From Clarireedia homoeocarpa (Eukaryota; Ascomycota; Leotiomycetes; Helotiales; Rutstroemiaceae), in the NCBI GenBank assembly GCA_001465935.1, contig LNKV01000073.1, positions 42,276 to 106,275 on the forward strand: DNA of 64,000 bases, read 5' to 3'. Under the pieces are notes generated by a model. It was given only the letters and a program-made list of their open reading frames with translations, had not been told where the DNA came from and did no database searches. A program made the translations under genes and the position numbers. Each line of letters begins with the position of its first letter. Position 1 is the first letter of the stretch. Shown piece by piece: positions 1-9,977 of this stretch.

Positions 1-168
1 ATTCTTTGCATGCGAAGCCGCGATATTTCGAGCCCATAGACTGAAGTGATCATATTCTCTTTCAACACTGGGTTCTTGAGGATAATTTTCGACATTGCGA
101 GTATTGGAAATGTCGGATATCTCTTGGAACAATCGGTCGCATGACGTTGTGAGTCCTGCTATTTCCAT
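1..168 (-). CDS. N-terminal fragment of a fungal signalling/NLR-like protein (cut by window edge)
   Basis: Reading leftwards from an ATG at 168 gives 56 codons without a stop, down to base 1, so the gene continues outside the window. The fragment starts MEIAGLTTSCDRLFQ and ends with the block FSLWARNIAASH. An 'F-x-L-W-A-x-N-I-x-A' block about 45 residues after an N-terminal helix with a conserved Cys is familiar from the N-terminal, presumed death-fold, regions of fungal ankyrin, NACHT and C2H2 signalling proteins. Only this first helical part is visible, so the downstream effector or repeat domain is unknown. It lies head-to-head with the DUF7580 gene at 563, 394 bases away, which hints at shared regulation. 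Family assignment is by recognition of the motif, not by alignment. Confidence 0.6.
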   Translation of the reverse strand, partial: MEIAGLTTSCDRLFQEISDISNTRNVENYPQEPSVEREYDHFSLWARNIAASHAKN

Positions 169-562
169 CTTGCTGAGAAATAATAGCAACGACCGTCTAG
201 AAGGTGTAAAACTACGAATAGTAACACTACGAGAAATTGTTTTTTGCTTCTGAATCTTCTGATATAAATTACGCGATTGATTGTGGTGTCGTCTCGCTCG
301 TGTCCAACGTCGATTAATAAGGCAGCCACGCAGCAAGGCTCGTGAAATACACCGACAACCTCATCGTGTTTTCTATCATCAGCATTCTTAGCCTCAAAGG
401 TTGGACGCCCGATTTGGTATCGCAACTACTGGAGGATTGATTGTTGGCACCAGGTAATGGTTACTGAGAGTCACGTGCTCGCTCTCTTGGCTATCTATCT
501 GCATCTACTTTACACGGCTGGGAATCCGTCTATTTCCCACTGGTCTGATAGGAGGCCATGCA
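169..562. promoter_or_regulatory. Divergent intergenic region between two signalling-type genes
   Basis: This 394-base gap must hold the promoters of both the leftward partial gene (ATG at 168) and the rightward DUF7580 gene (ATG at 563). No clear TATA box or repeated operator was found. Open frames in it show no recognisable protein. Confidence 0.4.
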
Positions 563-2657
563 ATGGATCCCTTATCTATTGCAGGTCTTGCTCTGGGTGC
601 CTATCCTGTTCTATCACATGCTTTCAATCAATATAAGCAAGGCATAGAACACTGCCATAATTGGCGGCGTTTTCGCACTCAATTCGAGGCTTTTCGCAGG
701 AAGGTTGATGCGGAGAGCTACTTTTTCGAAAATATAATTCGAGAACTGATTTTCGAGCCACCAGCCCCTTTCTCGCTCAAAGGAACGTCGGAGGAAGAGG
801 TTTTGGAACGTATGAAAGATCAGAACGACCGTATTTGGCAGAGTAGTGAATTGAAGAGAACGGTCAGGCTACGACTCGACGATCGCTATGATTGGTTTCT
901 AGCAACTATCCAAGAGATCCGCGAGATACAGGAGGAACTATACACTCGACTACAAATATCAGAGGTCATTACCGGATCCAGAACAGAGAATTTGCCACCC
1001 ACTGACTTTAAGTAGTTAAATGCAGATGAGTATACTGCACAGTGGTGGGAGTTTCAGTGGAAGAGAATAAAAGACACTCTATCGATTGAACAGAGAGATC
1101 AGAAAATTGAGAAGCTACATAGCTTGACCGAAAGTCTCCAGCGAACTCTGGAGATCAGAGATAAACGATTGGGTGCTGGTGGAGCGAAATCGTTTTCAGC
1201 CTTCCCAAAAGCGGTGGAAAAAGTCCAGCAAAGTGCTTGTAGTTTATATTCTGCTCTCATGAAAGCCTGGCGATGTTCATGTGTTGGCTCTCACACGACT
1301 TTACTGCGTTTGGATCATTGTGAGAGCCTATCTCGAACATCTAATGCACAACATACATCATTCGATGTTGTTTTCATTGTGCCGACAAAAAACACGATCG
1401 GCTGCGACCAACTGGGCGACGTAATTACTTTTCAGAAAAGAAAGGATGATTCTCATATTCGACAAGCAGTGGAAATCAAAGTCTTTGATAGCCAGAAAGA
1501 CATCTCTCAGCAGCCAGTCCAGCCTGTGCAAGCCAAACAACAATTAACACCTATTTTATCGAGTAAAGCCAACACTATACAGAATGTGAGTGCAGACCCA
1601 CAGAAACATAGCTTTAGACGTACTCTAAAAGATCATTTGCCATTCAGGTATGTTTGATTACTTTGCCGTGCGCGCCAGTTTACAGCTACAAGAATTACTA
1701 AAGTTGTCCAGATCTAAAACCTCTCTCTTAGGAGTCCCAAGTAATAGTCCCCAAAAACCGAACTCTATCTCTTCATTGATGACCATCAGCCCAGTCAAGG
1801 ACACGGTAGTCACTCTTCTGGACCCTGTATTACCGTCACCAAGTCCACCATCGCCGGAACAAAACAAGCCGAACGATGGACAGCAACAGCAGAGTAATGC
1901 GACCTATCAGCCCAAGAAAATCTCCAACATTTGTCATACTATTCAAACTTTAACCGCCGGGAACTGCCCCTTGGGATATTTACCGGATGATAAGACGACC
2001 AGACATGAGCTTACCGCTGGGGATCGATCGAATATTCCACCTACCAAAAACCTCATATCGTTGAAAGAGGTTCTGACAAAAAGTAAAACGCACTTCTCAA
2101 CCCAGCGGAGAATGATAGTTGCTACAATCCTAACTTCTTCTCTCCTCGAACTTCTACAAACCCAATGGCTTCACACATATTGGAGTAAGGAAAACGTATT
2201 CTTCGAGAAATCTGACGACAGCTCGCAAACCGCCTTCTGTCAACCATACATCATCCACGAATTCGAGCCCGGAACAAACGTATCCCCTAGCCAGCTATCA
2301 CAAGCGAGTGATATTCCACTCAGAATATTCCTTCAATGTCTCGGTATAGTTCTAATCGAGCTTTGCTTCGGCAAGACGATCGAAGAGATGGAAGATACTG
2401 CATTAGTCACACCAGTCAACGCAAGCGACTCGAGATCTTACCATACCTACTGTCTTGCAATTGCTAACGGCGTCGCATGGGATATTATTTATGGAGAAAA
2501 TCCTACTTTCTCCGATCCGATCAGCAACTGCCTTCATCCTCCAAATCTACGAATGATGAGTGAGGGGAAGCACACCGAAGTACTTGATGATATTTTTCTT
2601 ACCATCGTGAAGCCTTTGCACGAAGAGATACTGCATAGATGGCCTCAGTCGTTTTAG
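563..2657 (+). CDS. DUF7580 (prion-inhibition/kinase-like) family protein
   Basis: The N-terminus (MDPLSIAGLALGAYPVLSHA) and the QWWEFQWKRIK block near residue 150-170 are typical of fungal DUF7580 proteins, found around heterokaryon-incompatibility and NLR genes. The C-terminal third contains FLQCLGIVLIELCFGKTIEE, which resembles the C-lobe of a degenerate protein kinase, as usual for this family. An intron at 1648..1711 (GTATGT, branch TACTAA, CAG) joins the two halves exactly in phase. A second feature needs a decision. In-frame TAG at 1013 lies either in an intron 965..1015 (51 bases, weak donor GTCATT, branch CTGAC, end AAGTAG, frame kept) or is a nonsense mutation. The product is about 659 aa if spliced, or 676 codons including the TAG codon if unspliced. 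The coding sense continues in the same frame right after TAG. Confidence 0.75.
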
Positions 2658-3729
2658 GGATGTAGTTCATGACATTCATTCCGCACACAAAGAAGACTTT
2701 ATGATGAGTCTGATTGAAGTCAGAGCCACTTGACCGATTACAGCTGACGTTTCTTTCCCTCAAAAACTTATAAGCATCCATTATTTCTTATTATTCCCTT
2801 GAGAATCACTAGGAAATTAAAAGTATTATCTATTTATGTGCTGAGTGTGCTACGATCTGTATATCCATAGTCATCAGCATACTCACCAACGTCTTTAGCT
2901 CCTCCCCATCAGTATACCACCACTTTCACCCCTCTGTTCATTAAAATTCCACATATGATTTCGCCATCTCCCCCTTCTTTTCTTCATTTAATGTTAAAAC
3001 TCCGTCCATTTCCCCATTTTCATCATCTTACATAGCAAACATGGCTCACGCTTCCACAAAATCATATCATAAACACACGTTCACCCACTTCTTAAGTAGC
3101 TGGCTAAGCTTCATGTGCAGTCATCACGTCACTTTATACGTACTAGACTATCTACTCCTTTACCAGCACCAGCTACTAGGGCACTTGGACCTACCAACTA
3201 CACACATAAAGCGGCTCGCGGAATAATACATGATATATTAGCACACTTATCTCACTATCAGTGGATGACTTCAACTTGTGATATCTCTCTACCTCTCGCT
3301 GTCTTTCAAACCTAGACTAATCTTCCTATTCATTACAATGAATAATCTCTCATCCCTACACGCCAAAAATCCGAAGCTGAATATCATTTGATATGCACAA
3401 CTCACTTGTTATATGTGCAGCTGAACGGTTTTACATTAGACCTGGTCAAACGGTTCGAATATAACACTTTAACTAGCACCACTTATCTGCCTCTATCACG
3501 ACTTCCAGCACCAACAAGACCGAAATCTGGGACAGCTACTTGCAGAGTTGATCAAACAGCTAGTTCAGCACCTAAAACCCTTTCGGAAAAGGATACAAGC
3601 ATTGTACGATGGTCACAAAAAACATCTTTGAATCCTTCTCAATTGTACTATGCCCTTGATCCCATCATTCTCTCATCCCTTATCCCACCTCTCATCCTTT
3701 ATCCCACGCGAAGCCCCAAACCTAAACCT
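2658..3729. other. Intergenic, no gene recognised
   Basis: Pyrimidine-rich non-coding sequence between the DUF7580 stop and the 3' end of the next gene. Several open frames of 60-80 codons occur on the plus strand but show low-complexity, Ser/Pro/Leu/His-rich translations with no domain. The long plus-strand frame covering 3388-4134 is antisense to the beta-trefoil gene and is not counted as a gene. Confidence 0.6.
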
Positions 3730-4428
3730 TCACGAAATCCCACGCGTACCATTACCCTTCACCTCAATCAACTCCTTCCCATTCTCCCCAACCCCCATCA
3801 CCTTCCACGTACTCCAATGCAGTGTCATGAGCCAGAACCCTCCATCCGGATGTGCTCTTGGAAAAAACCATTCCCAGTCTTTGTGATGTGCGGCTTTGCA
3901 GCAAAACTTGCCCCCTCCATCATGACCCATGCACATCCCAGAGACCGCGTTGCGGAAGCCAAACCACCCTTCTTTTTCGATGCAGATCCAATGACTGCCA
4001 CTTTCTGCAGTTGCTGTGTTCTCCAGTTGGAGAATACCATCGATGAGTTTGATAAAACGATGGCTTTTTCGGTCGCGGATCATGTATGTTTCACCGGCCC
4101 AAGGAGCTCGCACGGGTGGGGTGATGGGAGGTAGGTGATCGTCGCTAACGGCTGTGAGAGTTGGTGTATTGGGTGATTCGGATGATGTTTCAGTCTCAGT
4201 TACCGAAGCGGCATTGAATTTATGAAAAACAACATCTTGGAGATTGACTATGGCGTTTTCCATCTCAGAGATTGTCGCTTTCAGCTGGGAGACGGTGCTG
4301 TGAATGTCCATAACGTCGAATGATTCGGGATAAGCTTGTGAATGAGTCTCTGTGCCGGCTCTTAAGGAATCCGTAGAAGTGAACCCCAATGGCACTTTAG
4401 AAGAGGGCTCAGATGACAAACGATTCAA
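3730..4428 (-). CDS. Hypothetical protein with coiled coil and beta-trefoil-like C-terminus (5' end unresolved)
   Basis: About 232 codons are open. After a low-complexity start comes a short coiled-coil segment (VSQLKATISEMENAIVNLQ), then a Thr/Ser/Pro linker. A ~120-residue C-terminal domain follows, with the repeated aromatic/Gly pattern of a ricin-B or fascin-type beta-trefoil (HWICIEKEGWFGFRNA, GMCMGHDGGGKFCC, WEWFFPRAHPDGGFWLM). Such domains bind glycans or proteins, but no specific ligand can be named. No ATG opens the frame near 4428: the frame runs back to a stop near 4480 through TTG. A 5' exon is therefore likely, and the ATG-started open frame at 4437-4673 (minus) is a candidate, but I could not find a convincing splice pair. 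The fold call is by pattern and moderate. Confidence 0.55.
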   Translation of the reverse strand: MNRLSSEPSSKVPLGFTSTDSLRAGTETHSQAYPESFDVMDIHSTVSQLKATISEMENAIVNLQDVVFHKFNAASVTETETSSESPNTPTLTAVSDDHLPPITPPVRAPWAGETYMIRDRKSHRFIKLIDGILQLENTATAESGSHWICIEKEGWFGFRNAVSGMCMGHDGGGKFCCKAAHHKDWEWFFPRAHPDGGFWLMTLHWSTWKVMGVGENGKELIEVKGNGTRGIS

Positions 4429-5453
4429 TTTTCCATTTAACTTAGCTGATTGGACCGTAACTCGCCGGAGTGAATATTATATTTGTTGAAGAGTTCCTTG
4501 ATTCGCTTTTTCACAGACCTTAGATTGCAGCGCTCCTGCGGCAAATTCACTGTCTGATGTATGACGGATAGGGAAGCACAGGATTGAAGACTAGGTAGAT
4601 CAGTGATGAGAAACCTGATGATAATCACTTTCAACTGCTCCTCAGCCCCATGGGTAGTTGCTGACATGACCATCCTTGTGATCTGCTTTCCTCAATTTCT
4701 CCGCGTTATATCCTCAAAACTTTATATCCTCAAAATATTTCAATAACCTCACGATTCCCCCCTCCCTCCAGCTTCACCCACTCACTGCCCAATTCCTGTG
4801 CTTCTTTCTTCTCATAGAACCCCAAATACAACTCACGACCATAAATATAGTAAGTACTCAGTCTTTGGATCAGAATCCAGCCTTGCCATTATTTCCAGGG
4901 GAAGCCCATTCAGAACTTTCCTCCACCATGTCCGACGTCAGGAGATAGCAAACTACTATTCCCTGTTTCTCGACATACTCCACCAGGCACAAAAGGACAC
5001 ACATAGCCAAATTCACTTTCCCCTCCTCCTTTCAGCGACCAAACCTTCCTTAGACGATACAATGAAATATAAACAACCTAAAGACAGAACAGAACGAAAC
5101 TTTAAAGAAAGTAACAGGAAAGACGAGGAATCGGTTCAGCCACAAAAAAAATATCCTTCTTCTCTACAGATCTATCTTTCTTCCAAGAATAAAAACTATT
5201 TGTATGTACCAACAGTGGCTGTAGCAATACTGCATTCATCCTCTCCCCAGCACACCCTTCTCCTACCTTGTAAAAATAGATACATTGAGCAATCACTCTT
5301 TCCTCTCTCCCCAAACGCCAATTCTTATGATAGAAAAAATTACAAAAGAAAGATCACGAAGTCTTTCCTCGAAAATAAAACAGCCACCCAACAAGCAAGC
5401 AAATATAATTTTGCCTTTCCCTATACCGCAGCCCACATCCCATTTGATCCCAT
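4429..5453. other. Intergenic; possible 5' exon of the preceding minus-strand gene
   Basis: 4437-4673 on the minus strand is open from an ATG (MVMSATTHGAEEQ) and could be the first exon of the beta-trefoil-like gene. The remainder to 5453 is CT/A-rich and probably carries the 3' UTR of rho3. Plus-strand open frames here have A/T-driven, low-complexity translations and are not convincing. Confidence 0.45.
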
Positions 5454-6468
5454 CTACATAACAACGCATTTCCCCTCATCCGCGCCCCCGTTGGGCTTCA
5501 CACTCAACGCTACCCTCGCCGCCTCAGTAAACGCCTCGTTAACCCCCCGATTCCGCATCGCCGAGCATTCCAAATACCTCAGCGCATTGATCCTCCGCGC
5601 GACCTCGAGGCCTTGGTTGTAATCGATCATTGGCTTCTTTTCCTTCCCGGCCGCCGCACCTCCTTCCGCCCCCGGCTCTGCGGCATCGTCTTCGCCTTGT
5701 TCGCGCAAATCGCATTTCAGCGCCACTAGGACGAGCTTGACGCCTTGGCAGTTCTCGGCAATTTCCCCAACCCATTTCGATTCTACGTTTTCGAGGGAGT
5801 CTTTCGAGTCGACGGAGAAACAGAGCATGATTGCGTGTGTGTCATCGTAGGAGAGGGAGCGCAGGCGATCGAATTCTTCTTGCCCAGCCGTGTCCCAGAG
5901 GGAGAGCTCGATGTGCACATTATCGACGAAGATATCTGTAAGAAGGCATGTGAGTTCAGGCTACAAGGCAGTTGCTGCGCGGATCGCTGGAGAAGATATG
6001 ATGGCGCTGGGATTGAAGTGGGAGATATGAGCTTACCATGGACGTAGTTCTCGAATACAGTAGGTTCATAAACCGTTGGAAAATATCTATACGAGGTGTC
6101 AGTAATTCGCCCTCAATCCCACTCTCCTCAAGACCACAGAATAGATTAGACATACCCTCTCGTAAAAACATTTAGCAGACTCGTTTTCCCACACGCACCA
6201 TCCCCTCTATCGCATTGGAACAAAAAAACGTCAGCAATCAATCTACTAAGTTATTCCAGGGGGTTCCAAGCCCTCAATTTCCACACAACGAGCGCCTCTT
6301 ATGCGACCGTCGACCGAAATTTCATGCAACTCCTCGTCCGGCATATGATGACGATATCGCAATCCTGGAGCTTGTGCGAGGGGGTGTGATTGAAGGATGA
6401 ATAGACTTAGCATACAGTAACACCAGTTTCCGCTGGGTGGTTTTTGATCCTCCGAGTCCGCACGGCAT
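5454..6468 (-). CDS. rho3: Rho-family small GTPase Rho3
   Basis: Four exons, 6468..6416, 6206..6156, 6086..6037 and 5935..5454, join in phase to give 211 aa. All three introns start GTATGC, GTATGT or GTAAGC. The G1 P-loop GDGACGKTS begins near residue 19, followed by YFPTVYEPTVFENYVH (switch I), WDTAGQEEFDRLRSLSY (G3/switch II), ALKCDLRE (G4) and ECSAMR (G5). The C-terminus CVVM is a CaaX prenylation box, so the protein should be membrane anchored. Rho3 controls polarised exocytosis, actin organisation and hyphal tip growth. The insert region between G4 and the next helix carries an Asp/Glu/Ala/Gly-rich stretch, longer than in most Rho GTPases. The first intron is long (209 bases). Identification is firm. 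Confidence 0.95.
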
Positions 6469-8127
6469 TTTTGCAGATGTACTTGTGAGAGTTGAGTCTT
6501 AAATTGAGGAGTGTGTGGTGTGGTTGAGGTGAGGTTGAGGTGAGGTTATAGATAGTTCAAGGATCGATAGATAGATACGTTGGAAAGTAGAAGGTAAGAA
6601 ACGTTAAGGTTAGGTAGGAATCGACGACCAAAGAGCGAGCGACTAGGGTGAATTTGGCTGGACGATTCGAGTTGATTGATGAACGGATGAATGGAATCAA
6701 ATCAACTGAAGAGAAACAAGGTCGAGTCGCGACGAGAAGTAAGCAGTCCTAGCTGAAGTAGTGAAAGGGAAATCGCGTATAATTGTATAAAAGTAAGGGA
6801 GGAAGGTAATGAAACTGGACAATGTTTGATGTTGTCAATGATTTGATATTTGATAAGGGAAGTCCCCTGTCACGCGATGTCTGAAAAAGATTATACACCC
6901 AAAAAGTCTTATCTATTCAAAAACATCTAGCAAATCGAGAAATTGAGATTTTGATACAATCGTTAAGCTGGCAGATACTTGAAGTTCTCCTGTATCCGAA
7001 TATCATTGTTTGTTATTTCAAAAATGGTTGTGAAGCTTTTGAGCTGTTCTGATATTTGCACTGATCGAATCCATGCTTCAACGACGGTTTGATTTTCGGT
7101 GGCTACTTCTATTCCGACCTTACTGTCCCCCATTAGCTCTCATTAGCCCTCATTAGCCCTCACCAGCCCTCGCCAGCCCTCACCAACCTTCACCAGCCCT
7201 CCATGCTCCCACTCCAAGGTATCTAGAGAGCAGAATGTAAAGGAGTGGCAGATGGACTGGAAGCGCTGTTCGCGGTGCTTCTTCTTCAGGGAAATGATGA
7301 TATGATGGTTTGCCGAGCGCAGCCAATTTTAGAACATTTTAGCACTTTTCCTTCGCGCAGCGCTGATCAGCTTAGAACTACAGTATGAATTTCGCACTTA
7401 TGCAAGGCTAGGCAAGTACCAAGTTCCGTTACGAGCGCAGGACTGACTGTACACCCAAGGGGGAGAGAAAAGTGCAATTAAACTCTTGTCCTCCACGGCG
7501 AAACTCGAGAGATTTTGTGGATACTCCGCAGAGAGCGAGGAATTTGGAGAGACAAAAGGAGATGGAGATTAGTTGACTATCGTGACTATACTAAGGACAA
7601 ATACGGAATCCCCTCCTCACCCGAACCGAGGCGGCCGTTCGAAATGTAATTCTGACACTTTGATAACCTTCCTGTGACCAACCAATTACGACCCGGGATC
7701 GGGAATTAGCCCCAGAAATCTTCAACTCCGGGAGTCCGGGAAAATAGGGAAATTACTGCAGTGTGGCTGAAATGCGCTCGGTGCAGCGAGGAATGAGAAG
7801 AAAGCGGATGATCGTCGCATGGGGATGGAATGAGGTAGAAAAAAAAGATGGGGAACATGCTCCTTGATGCGTTCTGGAAAAGGAGGTTGTTTGTGTGGTA
7901 GTAGTGATACTATGTAGATGTGCAGGCCCGCAAATGATCTCGCCTTGGAGTTGTGCATTATGGAGACAGTGGGGAGGGCTTAATTTTTGCGTGAAAATAT
8001 TCAAAAGTCTTCCTTCAAGGAGGTATAAGATATGTAGGAGATAGCAGTAGGCTAGACACAGAGTAAACGCATAGCTTTGCTACTGAAGGGTATCGAGTGT
8101 AATTACACATGTCTGCACGAATTCTAC
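6469..8127. other. Intergenic between rho3 and cwc25, with a 10-bp minisatellite
   Basis: Contains the rho3 promoter/5' UTR (ATG at 6468), with purine-rich GAGGTGAGGTTGAGG repeats near 6520-6546. The central part holds the CATTAGCCCT-type tandem repeat listed separately. No open frame here shows a recognisable protein on either strand. Confidence 0.6.
7131..7200. repeat. 10-bp tandem repeat, seven units
   Basis: Seven consecutive 10-base units run CATTAGCTCT, CATTAGCCCT (twice), CACCAGCCCT, CGCCAGCCCT, CACCAACCTT, CACCAGCCCT. The units diverge mainly by C/T and A/G transitions. No coding role is evident. Confidence 0.85.
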
Positions 8128-9561
8128 TTAATCCTCATCCTTCACATATCCTTGCCTACCACGCCCAATACGATCACCAAGGTTCATTTCGCCCGCCTTG
8201 CGATGCAAACCATTAACGAAGTCTCCCTTGTCTGTATATTTCGATGATTTCGCCCGCGCCCTGTCTTCCGCTTCCCGGGCTGCCTTTTCTTGTTCCTCCA
8301 ATGCCTTGAGTCGCTTCCCACGATCCGCATCCAAGCTTGATGCATCTTGTTGCATAGCTGCCAGTTTTTTCTGTCTTTCTGCCTCCTTTTCTTCCTCAGA
8401 TGGCCCTTCCCGTCTCTGGAATCCCCCTTGCGGTCTCCGGTCGTCTCGTCTCCCATTTCCATTTCCATTTCCATTTCCAAAACTATTGCCATTGCGTCTG
8501 CTGTCATATCTGGCGCCTCCATTCCTTCTGTCAAGCCCATTGTTTCGCCTCTCATTGGGTGCGGGGTAAGAGTCTCTTCTGTCGGGAGACCTCCTATGTC
8601 GATCCGGAGAAGGAGATCGTGAATCAGGGGATGAACTATTTCTCCTTCGCTGTGGCTTGTCCCTATTTTTGGATTGTCTATCATCGTCTCGATCGACTGG
8701 TGACCTAGGCTCTCGTCGCTCGTAATCCCTTTCCCTCCTTGATCTACCTCGATCTCGTTCGTCCGGGGATACTGATCTTCGTTGTCGCGACCTTCCATAA
8801 TTGTCTCGCTTCTCCACCGGAGATCTAGATCTGGAGTATGAATCCGAACGACGTCTGTGAGACCTACTACCTCTGTCCCTATCGTCCTCGTAGTCATCCC
8901 CGCTTCTGCGACGCTTGTAGCTTCTATCCTCATCCCTATCGTCCCTATCATCATCCCGTCTTCGACGCTTGTGTCTGTGCTCATCATCATAGCCATCATC
9001 ACGATGTCGGTGATGGTGTCGGTGCTTTCTTTCCTTCTTTGGTTTGGGCTCCTCTCCTTGGCCGGCCATGGCGAGTAATTTCCGTCTTTTGATTGGGTCG
9101 TTCATCATGGCTTCGTAGGCGGCTTGCTCTTGTTTCTTGATGGCAAGCATGGGATCTTCTCGAACCTTAGCTGCCGTGTCGCGTAGGGTATTCGCATTCT
9201 GTAGGGCCATAAAACTATCCTCAGAAGCTTGCTTCTCCAATTTCTTGTGTTCTGTGCCCTTAATTAATCCGTCGATTCGTCTCTTTCCAAGCAGATAACC
9301 TTCCATTTCCTCTGTCGTCCCAGCTTGACCACTAGATGGGCCTTGGTACATCCAATCGACACGGTCGACTCGCTTTCTGGACCCGGCAGCCTCGAGCTTA
9401 TTTTGAATTTCTTCCTTGGCGCGCTCCTCCTTCAATTCCTTGATCCTCTGTTCTGTCCGTTTTCTTTCTTCGAGGGCCTTCTTCTCTTCCTCCCACACCC
9501 GCCTCTGGTTGCTCATAAGCACGGGATGCCATGACTTCTTCAAGTTGAGATCGCCACCCAT
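8128..9561 (-). CDS. cwc25: Pre-mRNA splicing factor Cwc25
   Basis: A single exon from ATG at 9561 encodes 477 aa. The N-terminus GGDLNLKKSWHPVLMSNQ followed by a charged helix (KALEERKRTEQRIKELKEE) is the Cir_N/Cwc25 signature, and VDWMYQGP is the next conserved block. Cwc25 joins the spliceosome after Prp2 action and promotes the first transesterification. The central and C-terminal parts are a long Arg/Ser/Asp-rich RS-like region with His runs (HRHHHRHRDD). A short Gly-Asn dipeptide repeat near the C-terminus comes from a hexanucleotide run around 8455-8480. The conserved fold is confined to the first ~170 residues. The gene is divergent from csn2. Confidence 0.93.
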   Translation of the reverse strand: MGGDLNLKKSWHPVLMSNQRRVWEEEKKALEERKRTEQRIKELKEERAKEEIQNKLEAAGSRKRVDRVDWMYQGPSSGQAGTTEEMEGYLLGKRRIDGLIKGTEHKKLEKQASEDSFMALQNANTLRDTAAKVREDPMLAIKKQEQAAYEAMMNDPIKRRKLLAMAGQGEEPKPKKERKHRHHHRHRDDGYDDEHRHKRRRRDDDRDDRDEDRSYKRRRSGDDYEDDRDRGSRSHRRRSDSYSRSRSPVEKRDNYGRSRQRRSVSPDERDRGRSRRERDYERREPRSPVDRDDDRQSKNRDKPQRRRNSSSPDSRSPSPDRHRRSPDRRDSYPAPNERRNNGLDRRNGGARYDSRRNGNSFGNGNGNGNGRRDDRRPQGGFQRREGPSEEEKEAERQKKLAAMQQDASSLDADRGKRLKALEEQEKAAREAEDRARAKSSKYTDKGDFVNGLHRKAGEMNLGDRIGRGRQGYVKDED

Positions 9562-9977
9562 GTTGAGTTTCTTGGATATCTAGACGTCGGACGGTGATGT
9601 GGATGGGGTCGAAACGTAGAAATTCGCACGACAAGATAACGGTCGCCGTTATTCAGCCTTTCTTCCCGTACACCTGAAGTCGGCAATTCGCAACAGTAAA
9701 TTTACGTGATGTTTGTTGACTCGTTGATTAAATATGGTACAGGAGATGTCGCAAAAGCAGATGTCAAGATAGAAAATCGAAGGCAGGACGCTAAGCGAGC
9801 AACCAATCAGACAAGCTATCCTATAAGCTCTATACACGCGAATCTGTAGCCTGGACCTTTATCCTTTGATACATCAACGAGAACAGTGCGACGAACTTTC
9901 TAAAATTGTTTTCGAGGCAGCTTCTCGCTTCTGAAGCTCAATCTATTCATTTGTTTCACAGGAAGTAATTCGCAATC
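9562..9977. promoter_or_regulatory. Bidirectional promoter region of cwc25 and csn2
   Basis: Two housekeeping genes with ATGs at 9561 (minus) and 9978 (plus) share this 416-base gap. No TATA box was seen, in line with divergent housekeeping promoters. No small reading frame here is convincing. Confidence 0.5.

Noticed and set aside
3388..4134. 248-codon plus-strand open frame
   Set aside because: Antisense to the beta-trefoil-like gene; translation is low-complexity and the opposite strand has the coherent domain.
8184..9002. 272-codon Met/Arg/Asp-rich minus-strand frame
   Set aside because: Shadow of the RS-rich part of cwc25 in another frame; repeated MMM arises from GAT/ATG runs.
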